Shown here piece after piece: positions 1 to 5,935 of a DNA stretch of 5,935 nt (positions within the stretch are counted from its first letter, which is position 1; each line of letters starts with the position of its first letter). A model generated the notes under the pieces. The model was not told the DNA's origin. It saw nothing but the letters and a program-made list of their open reading frames with translations, and did not search any database. Source of the DNA: Vicinamibacteria bacterium (lineage in GTDB: Bacteria; Acidobacteriota; Vicinamibacteria; Vicinamibacterales; UBA2999). The DNA lies in NCBI GenBank assembly GCA_025924295.1, contig JAICEG010000334.1:1-5935 (forward strand), written 5' to 3'. The position numbers were made by a program, and so were the translations under genes.

Positions 1-392
1 AGCAGGATGTGCGAGGCCAGCTTCCGGCGCGTCATCGTGAACGTGCCGCTCTGAACCGTAAACGTCATCCACTGCCCGGCGGTCTCTTCGTTCAGTTCAC
101 CAAGGTAACGCCGGAGGTCGGTCCTCGCAGCGTCGGCATACGCGAGCAATGACTCCCAGTCTTCTGGTGAGACCCCCGTCTTGTCTGGCAACTGCCCGCC
201 CTGCATGCGCGTGAGATGACGCCGCTCGACGAGGAACACGTGGTCGAGGACGCTTCCAACGGTTGGAAATCGGCCGCCGAGTTGAAACGGGATCGTCAGC
301 CTGCTTGGGTCGGTTTCAATCCACGTTCGCCACTTGCCACGTTCCTGGTCCGAATACGCCATCAAGGCAGCCAGCTCCAACGCGACGCTCAT
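1..392 (-). CDS. DinB-family protein (C-terminus cut by window edge)
   Basis: The visible 130 residues, from ATG at 392, read as the N-terminal part of a DinB-like four-helix-bundle protein. The recognisable stretch is the second-helix motif D50-H51-V-F-L-V-E-R-R-H59, with a later H128 in the segment LASHIL. In this fold, histidines at such positions form a three-His metal site; the rest of the last helix would lie left of the window. Family members are usually about 150-180 residues, so roughly 30-40 are missing. No signal peptide is seen, so it is probably cytoplasmic. The start ATG overlaps the TGA of the upstream M16 gene (ATGA, 392-389), with a GGGAGG at 408-403 about 10 nt upstream. This suggests translational coupling. 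Some DinB-fold proteins are thiol-dependent S-transferases, but no substrate can be assigned here. The fold call is by motif pattern only. Confidence 0.8.
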   Translation of the reverse strand, partial: MSVALELAALMAYSDQERGKWRTWIETDPSRLTIPFQLGGRFPTVGSVLDHVFLVERRHLTRMQGGQLPDKTGVSPEDWESLLAYADAARTDLRRYLGELNEETAGQWMTFTVQSGTFTMTRRKLASHIL

Positions 393-1858
393 TCGCCCAA
401 CGCCTCCCGAATCGACATCGCCTTGACCGGTCCGAGGTTCAGCTTGAGGATCCCCGGTTCGATCACCTTGCGGTCCCCGGCCACGACGACAAGAAACCGC
501 TGCGGCTGGATATACGTCGCGGCGGCCTTCTGCACCGCTTCGGCGGTGACCGCCTGAATATTTTTCACGTAATCCGCATAGTAGGTGTCCGGCAGGCCGT
601 ACACGATCAACTGCTCGAGTTGCGCCGAGAAGTCAGAAATCGCCTCGAAGCCGCTCGGGAAGCCGAACGCGATGTAGTTCTTCGCCTTGGTCAATTCATC
701 GGCGCCGACCGGCTTGCCGATCGCGGTCAGCTCGTTGAAGAACTCGCGCAACGCTTCGGCAGTCTTGTCCGTTTGCACGCCCGCCCCGGCAAAGAATGGT
801 CCTGCCGAGAGCCGCATGTCGAATCGCGAGCTGGCGCCGTACGAGTAGCCATGCTGCTCACGCAGGTTTTGATTCAGCCGCGATGTGAACGAGCCCCCCA
901 GGATCGTGTTGAGGACCTGCAGTGCGAAGAAGTCCGGCGATGAACGCGGGACGCCGACCCAGCCGATGCGCACCTGCGACTGCTCCGCACCCGGCATGTC
1001 GACGATGTCGATTTGACGTTGAGGAGGCTGCGTCGCCTGAGGAACTGGCGACCGGGTCAGCGACGTTGTGCCCGCGCGCCACGAGCCGAAGTGTTTCTCC
1101 AGCTGCGGGACGACGCTGTCTGCCGTGATGTCGCCGACAGCGAGCAGCGTCGCGTTGCCGGGCTGAAATGCGGCGGCATGAAACGCCTTCAGGTCGGAAG
1201 GTGTGATCGCCTTGATCGAGGCGGCAGTACCAGCGGCGCTGGTGCCGTAACGATGCGACGCCCCGTACAGCAGCCGGCTGAACGACATCGCCGCGACCGA
1301 GGCCGCATCGTCTCTGGCCTGGAGCAGTTCGGTCAGCCGCTCCTTGCGGAGCCGCTCGAGCTCGGCCTCAGGGAAGGTCGGTCTCAGCGCGACGTCGGCC
1401 ATCACCGTGAGGGCGGAGCCGAGACGCGCGACCGGGACTCCCAGTCTGACCGCGGACGCATCGAACGAACCGCTGGCCCCGAGATCGGCACCGAGGAAAT
1501 CGACCTCGTCGGCGATCTCGAGGGCCGAGCGTGTGCCTGCGCCCTCGTCCAGCATCGCTGCGGTGAGACTGGCGAGGCCGTACTTGCCCGCCGGGTCGTC
1601 GCTGCTTCCCGCCTTCACGAGCAGCGAGATCTGCACGAGCGGAACCTCGTGCGCTTCGACCACCCACACTGAGATGCCGTTCGACAAGGAGCGCTTCTGG
1701 ATTGCTGGCAGCTTCAGCTGCGGCGCAGGACCAAGCGCGGGCGGTTTCGAACGATCTGGCACGCCCTGCGCCGCGAGCGAGATGCCGCACAGGAACGCGA
1801 ACACGATGAGAGCGAGCCCAGAGCCCGGAGCCGAAAGCCGAAAGCCGGCAGTACTCAT
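389..1858 (-). CDS. M16B peptidase-like subunit lacking the zinc site (substrate-binding partner)
   Basis: A 489-residue M16 (pitrilysin/insulinase-family) protein, probably periplasmic. Residues 1-30 form a signal peptide with a hydrophobic core at about 15-30 and likely cleavage near A30. Two M16 half-domains follow (about 55-260 and 280-475). Where active members have HxxEH, this protein has S97-L-T-A100-A101 in the context GLASLTAAMLDEG, so the zinc ligands and catalytic Glu are gone. The second half keeps the Arg/Tyr pair, R333 and Y340, in LREQHGYSYG, with the same 7-residue spacing as R824/Y831 of human insulin-degrading enzyme. In known heterodimeric M16B proteases one subunit has the zinc site and the other the Arg/Tyr pair; the upstream gene supplies the first. 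The start at 1858 is chosen for the GGAGGAG 5 nt upstream, the signal peptide, and the ATGA overlap with the preceding stop. The frame is open much further upstream (to 2497), but that part is only a shadow of the neighbouring gene. Confidence 0.93.
   Translation of the reverse strand: MSTAGFRLSAPGSGLALIVFAFLCGISLAAQGVPDRSKPPALGPAPQLKLPAIQKRSLSNGISVWVVEAHEVPLVQISLLVKAGSSDDPAGKYGLASLTAAMLDEGAGTRSALEIADEVDFLGADLGASGSFDASAVRLGVPVARLGSALTVMADVALRPTFPEAELERLRKERLTELLQARDDAASVAAMSFSRLLYGASHRYGTSAAGTAASIKAITPSDLKAFHAAAFQPGNATLLAVGDITADSVVPQLEKHFGSWRAGTTSLTRSPVPQATQPPQRQIDIVDMPGAEQSQVRIGWVGVPRSSPDFFALQVLNTILGGSFTSRLNQNLREQHGYSYGASSRFDMRLSAGPFFAGAGVQTDKTAEALREFFNELTAIGKPVGADELTKAKNYIAFGFPSGFEAISDFSAQLEQLIVYGLPDTYYADYVKNIQAVTAEAVQKAAATYIQPQRFLVVVAGDRKVIEPGILKLNLGPVKAMSIREALGE
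1815..1849. repeat. Degenerate 7-bp tandem repeat, tract A (AGCCSRR, five units)
   Basis: Five successive heptamers on the plus strand: AGCCCAG, AGCCCGG, AGCCGAA, AGCCGAA, AGCCGGC. The first four bases AGCC are constant and the last three vary. The tract lies inside the start of the second M16 gene and encodes about residues 4-15 of its signal peptide, just before the main hydrophobic core. Because 7 is not a multiple of 3, successive units are read in different frames and give no peptide repeat. Confidence 0.8.
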
Positions 1859-3198
1859 CGCTTCTCCTCCGGCACTACCACGAGCTCGACACGCCGGTCG
1901 GCAGGCAGCCACTGCAACGCGGCCGACTGGACATCGGCAGGGGCCAGCGACGTATAACGCGCCAGGTCCTCCGCGAAATAGTCGGGGCCGCCTCCGGCGA
2001 AGGCGTAGGCATTCAGCTGATCGGCCTTGCCGCCGAAACTCCCGATGCGCTCCATGCGCTCGTAGAACGACGCCTCCATCTGGTTGATCGCGCGCTGGAC
2101 TTCGCGCGCGGTCGGCCCTTCGCGACGGAGCCGATCGAGCTCCTCGTCGATCACCTTTTGCAGTTCGTCGGTGGTATGGCCGTCGCGGGCCGTTGCCACG
2201 ATCATGAACGTGCTTCCCAGCGCACCGGACTGCTGAAACGCCGAGACGTCCTGCGCGATCTGCATGTCGTAGACGAGCCGCTTGTAGAGACGTGAGTTCT
2301 TCCCGCCCGTGAGCACGGAAGACGTGACGTCGAGCGCCGAGTCGCCAGGGGCGTAGAACCGCGGCGTCAGCCACGCGAGGTAGAGACGCGGCAGGCTGAC
2401 CTTGTCGGTCAGTGTTTTCTTCTGAACACCCGTCAGGATGGCCGCCGGAGGCGCCACCGGCTCCACGGCGGTTCCGCGCGGGATCTCCCCGAACCACTTC
2501 TCGACCAGTGCGCGGGTGCGATCGAAGTCGATGTCACCAGCGATGACCAGGCTGGCGTTGTTCGGCGCGTAGTACTTCTTGAAGAACTCGACGACATCCT
2601 CGTAGCTCGCGGCGGTGAGGTCTTCCATGTATCCGATCGTCGGCCAGCTGTAGGGATGGCTCGCCGGCCACAACATCTTGTCCAGCTCGATCGACGCCAT
2701 GCCATACGGACGGTTCTCGTAGCTCTGGCGCCGCTCGTTCTTCACCACGTCGCGTTGGCCATCGACGCGCTGGGGCGACATCGTGTCGAGCAGATAGCCC
2801 ATCCGATCCGACTCGAGATAGAGCGCCAGCTCGAGGGCGTTCGACGGAAGGTCGATGACGTAGTTGGTGCGATCGTTCGACGTCGATCCGTTGTTGTCGC
2901 CGCCGGCACCTTCGAGCAGGATATCGAACTGCCCTTCCGGCACGTGCTTGGATCCCTCGAACATCAGATGCTCGAACAGGTGTGCGAACCCCGTCCGGCC
3001 CGCCTTCTCGTTGGCCGAACCGACGTAGTACCAAACGTTGACGGCGACAGCCGGGATGCTGGCGTCGCGATGCATGATGACGTTCAGGCCGTTGGCGAGC
3101 CGGAACTGCTGATACGGCACCTGGAGTGGTGCCGGCGTCTGGGCGGCCAGCGGAACGGTCAATACGGCAAGCAACCCGACCAGAATGCGACGACGCAT
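1855..3198 (-). CDS. M16B zinc metallopeptidase, catalytic subunit
   Basis: A 447-residue secreted zinc protease of the M16 family. Residues 1-19 are a signal peptide (MRRR, then a hydrophobic stretch to about 18, cleavage near A19), so it should act in the periplasm. The first half-domain (about 28-240) holds the inverted zinc motif H73-L-F-E76-H77: H73 and H77 bind zinc and E76 is the general base. E155, in VVKNERR 78 residues further on, fits the third ligand. The second half-domain spans about 250-445. It lacks the Arg/Tyr pair: aligned to its partner, V309 and Q316 stand at those places. It is therefore complementary to the following gene and probably forms a heterodimer with it. Length suits a single-unit M16B protein. 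An in-frame TTG at 3225 would add nine residues, but the AGGAGG just before the ATG at 3198 and the clean signal peptide favour 3198. Substrate is unknown. Confidence 0.95.
   Translation of the reverse strand: MRRRILVGLLAVLTVPLAAQTPAPLQVPYQQFRLANGLNVIMHRDASIPAVAVNVWYYVGSANEKAGRTGFAHLFEHLMFEGSKHVPEGQFDILLEGAGGDNNGSTSNDRTNYVIDLPSNALELALYLESDRMGYLLDTMSPQRVDGQRDVVKNERRQSYENRPYGMASIELDKMLWPASHPYSWPTIGYMEDLTAASYEDVVEFFKKYYAPNNASLVIAGDIDFDRTRALVEKWFGEIPRGTAVEPVAPPAAILTGVQKKTLTDKVSLPRLYLAWLTPRFYAPGDSALDVTSSVLTGGKNSRLYKRLVYDMQIAQDVSAFQQSGALGSTFMIVATARDGHTTDELQKVIDEELDRLRREGPTAREVQRAINQMEASFYERMERIGSFGGKADQLNAYAFAGGGPDYFAEDLARYTSLAPADVQSAALQWLPADRRVELVVVPEEKR
1864..1870 (-). promoter_or_regulatory. Ribosome binding site GGAGGAG for the second M16 gene
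   Basis: GGAGGAG on the minus strand ends 5 nt before the ATG at 1858. It lies inside the last codons of the upstream M16 gene and fixes the start of the downstream one at the ATGA overlap rather than in the long open frame upstream. Confidence 0.75.
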
Positions 3199-3202
3199 GC
3201 GG

Positions 3203-3208
3203 CCTCCT
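3203..3208 (-). promoter_or_regulatory. Ribosome binding site AGGAGG for the first M16 gene
   Basis: A perfect AGGAGG on the minus strand sits 4 nt before the ATG at 3198. It decides this start over the in-frame TTG at 3225, which would place the site inside the coding sequence. Confidence 0.75.
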
Positions 3209-3270
3209 GAAGAGCAGAGGGTCAATTGTCCTTCATTTCCAGTGCATAATCGCTCCCCGCAAGGTGGTTC

Positions 3271-3312
3271 GAGAACGAAGAGCTAAGTACGAAGAACGAA
3301 GGACCAAATCAG
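3271..3312. repeat. Degenerate 7-bp tandem repeat, tract B (about AAGNRCG, six units)
   Basis: Successive heptamers on the plus strand are GAGAACG, AAGAGCT, AAGTACG, AAGAACG, AAGGACC, AAATCAG; the four central ones fit best and the outer two are more decayed. The tract fills most of the likely 5' leader of the hydrolase gene and runs directly into its AGGAGG. It is purine-rich on the mRNA strand. Confidence 0.7.
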
Positions 3313-3316
3313 GAGG
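3311..3316 (+). promoter_or_regulatory. Ribosome binding site AGGAGG for the hydrolase gene
   Basis: AGGAGG ends 7 nt before the ATG at 3324, an ideal spacing. It fixes this start although the frame is open upstream to 3126, where it would cross into the opposite protease gene. Confidence 0.8.
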
Positions 3317-3323
3317 AAGGCAC

Positions 3324-4739
3324 ATGGCGAAGGGAACGCGGCTGGTCGCAGCGCTCGCGCTGGTGGCGGTCGGATGCAGCTCGCCCCGGGATGCGGCGAG
3401 TGTGCTGCGCGACGCTCAGCAGGCAATGGGCACGGTGAATTCCATTCAGTACTCGGGCACGGGTATGAACGCGTTCTTCGGGCAGGCACTGACCGCCGGT
3501 CAGGAGTGGCCTCGCCGCGACATGTCGAGCTACACGCGTTCGATCAACTACGAGCAGCGCTCGTTACGGGACGAAATGAACTTCGCGCAGCCGACCTTCG
3601 GCGGTCAGCAGCAGAATGCGCAGGTCAACGGCGACAAAGCATGGAACGTCGGACCCAATGGGCCGGCGCCACAGATTGCCGCAGCCGAGGAACGACAACT
3701 CAATATCTGGTTGACACCGCATGGATTCCTGCGCGCAGCGGCGGCGGCCGGCAACGCCACGCTGGCTGGCGACGAGGGCGCCAGCATCATTTCGTTCACG
3801 GCCCTCGGCAAGTACAAGGTCGACGGCTCGATCGACGCGCAGAACCACGTGACGAGGGTGGCGACGAAGATTCCCAACCCGGTCATGGGCGACACGGACC
3901 TGGTCGCCAGCTATACGGACTACAAGGACTTCAACGGCGTGCAGTTCCCGACGAAGATCCTGGTGGAGCAGGGCGGCTTTCCCCTCTGGGATCTGACGAT
4001 CGCGAACGTCACGCCGAATGCGCCCGTCGATCTTCCTGTTCCCGATGCCGTTGCCAGCGCCACGCTGCCGTCGGTGCAGACGATGAGCACGAAGCTGGCG
4101 GATGGTGTCTGGCACGTCACCGGCGGTTCTCATCACAGCGTGGTCGTCGAGTTCAACGAGTACATCGCCGTCGCGGAAGCGCCCCTCGACGAGGCGCGCT
4201 CGCTGGCCGTCATCGCGGAAGCCAAGAAGCTCGCGCCGAACAAGCCGATTCGCTACGTCATGACGACGCATCACCACTTCGATCACAGCGGCGGGCTTCG
4301 TACCTACGTTGCCGAGGGAGCGACGGTCGTCACGCATTCGACCAACGTGCCGTTCTTCGAGAAGACCCTGGTTGCGCCGGCGACCCTCGTCCCGGATGCG
4401 CAGAGCAAGGCGCAAGCGAAGCCGACGCTTCAGGGCGTGACGGGGAAGGACATCATCACCGACGGGAAGCAGACGGTCGAGGTCTATGCGACGACCGGCG
4501 ACACGCATACCGACGAGTACACGCTGATCTACTTGCCTGGTCCGCGGATCCTCGTCGAGGGTGACGCCTACAGCCCAGGGCCGCCCGACGCGCCCGTGCC
4601 GGCGACGCCGCCACCGAACGCCGTCGCGCTCTATGACGAGGTGCAGAAGCTGAAGCTGAACGTCGCGACGATCGCGCCGATCCACGGCCGCGGCGCGGTG
4701 CCGATCGCGGAGCTGCGACGGTTCATCGGCAGGAAGTAA
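3324..4739 (+). CDS. Lipoprotein metallo-beta-lactamase-fold hydrolase
   Basis: A 471-residue exported protein. Residues 1-18 resemble a lipoprotein signal peptide (hydrophobic 7-16, then A15-V-G-C18), so it is probably acylated at C18 and membrane-anchored. Residues about 20-240 form a separate N-terminal domain of beta-rich appearance (it includes WPRRDM, LTPHGFL and YTDYKDFNGVQFP), perhaps LolA-like, but I cannot assign it. Residues about 255-471 are a metallo-beta-lactamase domain with all expected metal ligands: H316, H318, D320 and H321 (HHHFDH), H395 (GDTHTD), D414 (VEGDAY) and H454 (APIHGRG). This supports a two-metal hydrolase. A Pro-rich loop at 418-431 follows D414. The substrate is unknown; the fold covers beta-lactams, lactones, thioesters and more, and nothing here shows antibiotic resistance. 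The gene is alone on its strand, divergent from the protease operon. Confidence 0.9.
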   Translation: MAKGTRLVAALALVAVGCSSPRDAASVLRDAQQAMGTVNSIQYSGTGMNAFFGQALTAGQEWPRRDMSSYTRSINYEQRSLRDEMNFAQPTFGGQQQNAQVNGDKAWNVGPNGPAPQIAAAEERQLNIWLTPHGFLRAAAAAGNATLAGDEGASIISFTALGKYKVDGSIDAQNHVTRVATKIPNPVMGDTDLVASYTDYKDFNGVQFPTKILVEQGGFPLWDLTIANVTPNAPVDLPVPDAVASATLPSVQTMSTKLADGVWHVTGGSHHSVVVEFNEYIAVAEAPLDEARSLAVIAEAKKLAPNKPIRYVMTTHHHFDHSGGLRTYVAEGATVVTHSTNVPFFEKTLVAPATLVPDAQSKAQAKPTLQGVTGKDIITDGKQTVEVYATTGDTHTDEYTLIYLPGPRILVEGDAYSPGPPDAPVPATPPPNAVALYDEVQKLKLNVATIAPIHGRGAVPIAELRRFIGRK

Positions 4740-4745
4740 CCTGTC

Positions 4746-4813
4746 AACGTCCAACTCCCAACTCCCAACTCCCAAAGAAGTGTTCTTGGGAGTTGGTACT
4801 TGGAGATTGGAAG
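4746..4813. repeat. Inverted 7-bp tandem repeat, tract C (AACTCCC arm / TTGGNNN arm)
   Basis: The left arm is AACGTCC, AACTCCC, AACTCCC, AACTCCC (4746-4773). The right arm is TTGGGAG, TTGGTAC, TTGGAGA, TTGGAAG (4786-4813). The innermost right unit is the exact reverse complement of the left consensus in rotated phase, and divergence increases away from the centre on both sides. The tract nearly fills the spacer between two convergent genes and stops 1 bp short of the isocitrate dehydrogenase stop codon. Confidence 0.85.
4765..4796. terminator. Hairpin between convergent genes, possible bidirectional terminator
   Basis: The inner part of tract C folds into a long stem: CCAACTCCC (4765-4773) pairs with GGGAGTTGG (4788-4796), and AAGAA (4775-4779) pairs with TTCTT (4783-4787). 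The loop is GTG and A4774 is a single bulge, giving 14 base pairs in all. It lies 25 bp after the hydrolase stop and 18 bp after the isocitrate dehydrogenase stop, so it could serve both transcripts. Neither strand has a U-tract right after the stem (TTTATTT at 4814-4820 is too far), so it may act as an RNA 3'-end stabiliser or a Rho-assisted stop rather than a classic intrinsic terminator. Confidence 0.65.
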
Positions 4814-4814
4814 T

Positions 4815-5935
4815 TTATTTGTTCATTCCATCGATGATGGCGTTGAGCGTTGCGCTCGGGCGCATCGCCTTCGCTGTCTTCGATGAATCGGGGTGATAGT
4901 AGCCGCCGATTTCGACTGACTTGCCCTGCACGCCGTTCAACTCGGAGACGATCTTCGCCTCGTTGCGCTCCAATTCGGACGCGATGGGGCCGAAGATCCT
5001 CTGCAGCTCAGCGTCCTTCGTCTGATCGGCGAGCGCCCGTGCCCAGTACATCGCCAGGTAGTAGTGACTGCCGCGGTTGTCCAACTCGCCAACCTTGCGC
5101 TGGGGTGACTTGTCGTTGTCGAGGATCTTCCCGTTGGCGCGATCGAGCGCCTCGGCGACGACGAGCGCCTTCTTGTTGCCGGTTTTCGTTCCGAGATCCT
5201 CGATGGACACGGCCAGCGCGAGAAACTCCCCGAGAGAATCCCAGCGCAGGTAGTTCTCCTGCACGAACTGCTGCACGTGCTTGGGCGCTGAGCCGCCCGC
5301 TCCTGTCTCGTAGAGCCCGCCGCCGTCGAGCAGCGGCACGATCGAGAGCATCTTGGCGCTCGTGCCCAGTTCGAGAATGGGGAACAGGTCCGTGAGGTAA
5401 TCGCGCAGCACGTTGCCGGTCACCGAAATCGTGTTCTGCCCGGCGCGCACGCGTTTCAGCGTGGCACGAATCGCGTCGACCGGCGCCAGGATCTGGATGT
5501 CGAGGCCGGAGGTGTCGTGGTCTTTCAGATAGCGCTTTGCCTTCTCGATCACGTTCCGGTCGTAGGCGCGCTTCTCGTCGAGCCAGAAGATCGCGGCGTG
5601 GCCGGTCGCACGCGCCCGCGTCACGGCCAGCTTCACCCAGTCCCTGATCGGGAGGTCGCGCGTCCGGCACATGCGCCAGATGTCGCCCTTCTCGACGGCG
5701 TGCTCGAACAGCTTCTGTCCGCTGTCGTCGGTCACTCGCACGGTGCCGGCCGCGGGGATCTCGAACGTCTTGTCGTGCGAGCCGTATTCTTCCGCGCTTT
5801 GCGCCATCAACCCGACGTTGGAGACCGTGCCCATCGTGCGCACGTCGAATGCGCCATGCTGTTTGCAGTCGTCGATGACGGCCTGATAAATCCCTGCGTA
5901 GCTGCGATCCGGGATCATCGCCTTCATGTCGTGCA
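4815..5935 (-). CDS. icd: Monomeric NADP-dependent isocitrate dehydrogenase, C-terminal half
   Basis: The C-terminal 372 full codons of a monomeric-type isocitrate dehydrogenase, which makes 2-oxoglutarate, CO2 and NADPH in the cytoplasmic TCA cycle. The frame stays open to the right edge, so the N-terminal half is outside and the Met at 5927 is internal. Counting from that Met, R175-D-Y-L-T-D180 matches Arg547, Asp548 and Asp552 of the Azotobacter vinelandii enzyme (numbers from memory). With that single offset of 372, Y48 falls on Tyr420, H217 on His589, R228 on Arg600 and R277 on Arg649, so the catalytic Tyr, metal-binding Asp and NADP-binding residues are all in register. The C-terminus then falls at about residue 742, close to the usual length, so this end is intact. 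Signature stretches include SVTGNVLRDYLTD, ETGAGGSAPKHVQQF and VGELDNRGSH. It converges with the hydrolase gene across a 75-bp spacer; its promoter is not visible. Confidence 0.97.
   Translation of the reverse strand, partial: HDMKAMIPDRSYAGIYQAVIDDCKQHGAFDVRTMGTVSNVGLMAQSAEEYGSHDKTFEIPAAGTVRVTDDSGQKLFEHAVEKGDIWRMCRTRDLPIRDWVKLAVTRARATGHAAIFWLDEKRAYDRNVIEKAKRYLKDHDTSGLDIQILAPVDAIRATLKRVRAGQNTISVTGNVLRDYLTDLFPILELGTSAKMLSIVPLLDGGGLYETGAGGSAPKHVQQFVQENYLRWDSLGEFLALAVSIEDLGTKTGNKKALVVAEALDRANGKILDNDKSPQRKVGELDNRGSHYYLAMYWARALADQTKDAELQRIFGPIASELERNEAKIVSELNGVQGKSVEIGGYYHPDSSKTAKAMRPSATLNAIIDGMNK

Larger units (their letters stand above)
3199..3323. promoter_or_regulatory. Divergent control region between the protease operon and the hydrolase gene
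   Basis: This 125-bp spacer must hold, or lead to, the start signals of both the minus-strand protease operon and the plus-strand hydrolase gene. It contains a Shine-Dalgarno at each end and heptamer tract B toward the right. A weak plus-strand promoter candidate is CAATTG (3223-3228), 16 bp, then CATAAT (3245-3250), with TG just before the latter. I see no convincing minus-strand -35/-10 pair and no clear operator palindrome. The regulatory role is inferred from the divergent arrangement; the promoter boxes are guesses. Confidence 0.5.

Noticed and set aside
1859..2497. Upstream extension of the second M16 frame, giving a 702-residue open frame from 2497
   Set aside because: It lies wholly inside the first M16 gene in another frame, its translation is Arg/Gly/Ala-rich with no M16 features, and the start at 1858 has a ribosome site and signal peptide.
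2656..3210. 184-codon plus-strand open frame antisense to the first M16 gene
   Set aside because: It mirrors conserved M16 codons, has no ribosome site of note and no recognisable motif.
3199..3225. TTG start at 3225 adding nine residues to the first M16 protein
   Set aside because: The extension puts the AGGAGG inside the coding sequence and places non-signal residues before the MRRR signal-peptide start.
3374..4564. 396-codon plus-strand open frame overlapping the hydrolase gene in another frame
   Set aside because: Arg/Gly/Ala-rich low-information translation; a frame shadow of the real gene.
3324..4739. Antibiotic-resistance beta-lactamase
   Set aside because: The ligand set is shared by the whole metallo-beta-lactamase fold; the large N-terminal domain and lipoprotein signal do not resemble known class B beta-lactamases.
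3564..4775. 403-codon minus-strand open frame antisense to the hydrolase gene
   Set aside because: Its translation is Arg/Asp/Val-rich with no domain pattern, typical of the antisense frame of GC-rich genes, and the plus strand has a complete metal-site signature.
4746..4813. CRISPR-like array
   Set aside because: Units are only 7 bp, contiguous and without spacers, and no cas gene is present.
5925..5927. Internal Met taken as the start of the isocitrate dehydrogenase
   Set aside because: The frame stays open to the window edge and alignment by key residues puts this Met near residue 373 of a protein of about 742; the gene is cut by the window, not truncated.

Overview
The window is a GC-rich, densely coded bacterial segment with four gene blocks and almost no spare DNA. 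Exported proteases and a lipoprotein with signal peptides indicate a Gram-negative-type envelope. The gene mix (paired M16B peptidases, a lipoprotein metallo-beta-lactamase-fold enzyme, a DinB-fold protein and a monomeric isocitrate dehydrogenase) would suit an Acidobacteriota-like or similar soil bacterium. That placement is inference from style only; nothing in the window fixes the taxon.

Layout. On the minus strand, read right to left from 3198, lies a three-gene operon: an M16 zinc peptidase with the HxxEH motif (3198-1855), a second M16 protein that lacks the zinc site but has the Arg/Tyr substrate-binding pair (1858-389), and a DinB-family protein that runs off the left edge (392-1). 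Both junctions are 4-nt ATGA stop/start overlaps, so the three are probably translationally coupled. A 125-bp divergent spacer (3199-3323) separates this operon from a plus-strand gene (3324-4739) for a probable lipoprotein with a C-terminal metallo-beta-lactamase domain carrying all seven usual metal ligands. A 75-bp convergent spacer (4740-4814) with a strong hairpin separates it from the minus-strand 3' half of a monomeric NADP-dependent isocitrate dehydrogenase gene (5935-4815), whose 5' half lies outside the window.

How they work together. The two M16 proteins look like the two subunits of one periplasmic heterodimeric protease, with catalytic and substrate-binding residues divided between them. 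The DinB protein is tied to them by coupling but its role is unknown. The lipoprotein hydrolase faces away from the protease operon and could share its control region. The isocitrate dehydrogenase is a housekeeping TCA-cycle enzyme with no evident link to the rest.

The least ordinary signal is non-coding: three separate tracts of degenerate tandem repeats, all with a period of exactly 7 bp but with different unit sequences. They sit at three gene boundaries: in the signal-peptide codons of the second M16 gene, in the 5' leader of the hydrolase gene, and as two inverted arms making the hairpin between the convergent genes. I see no RNA gene, CRISPR array, insertion sequence or prophage, and no gene-free stretch above 300 bp.
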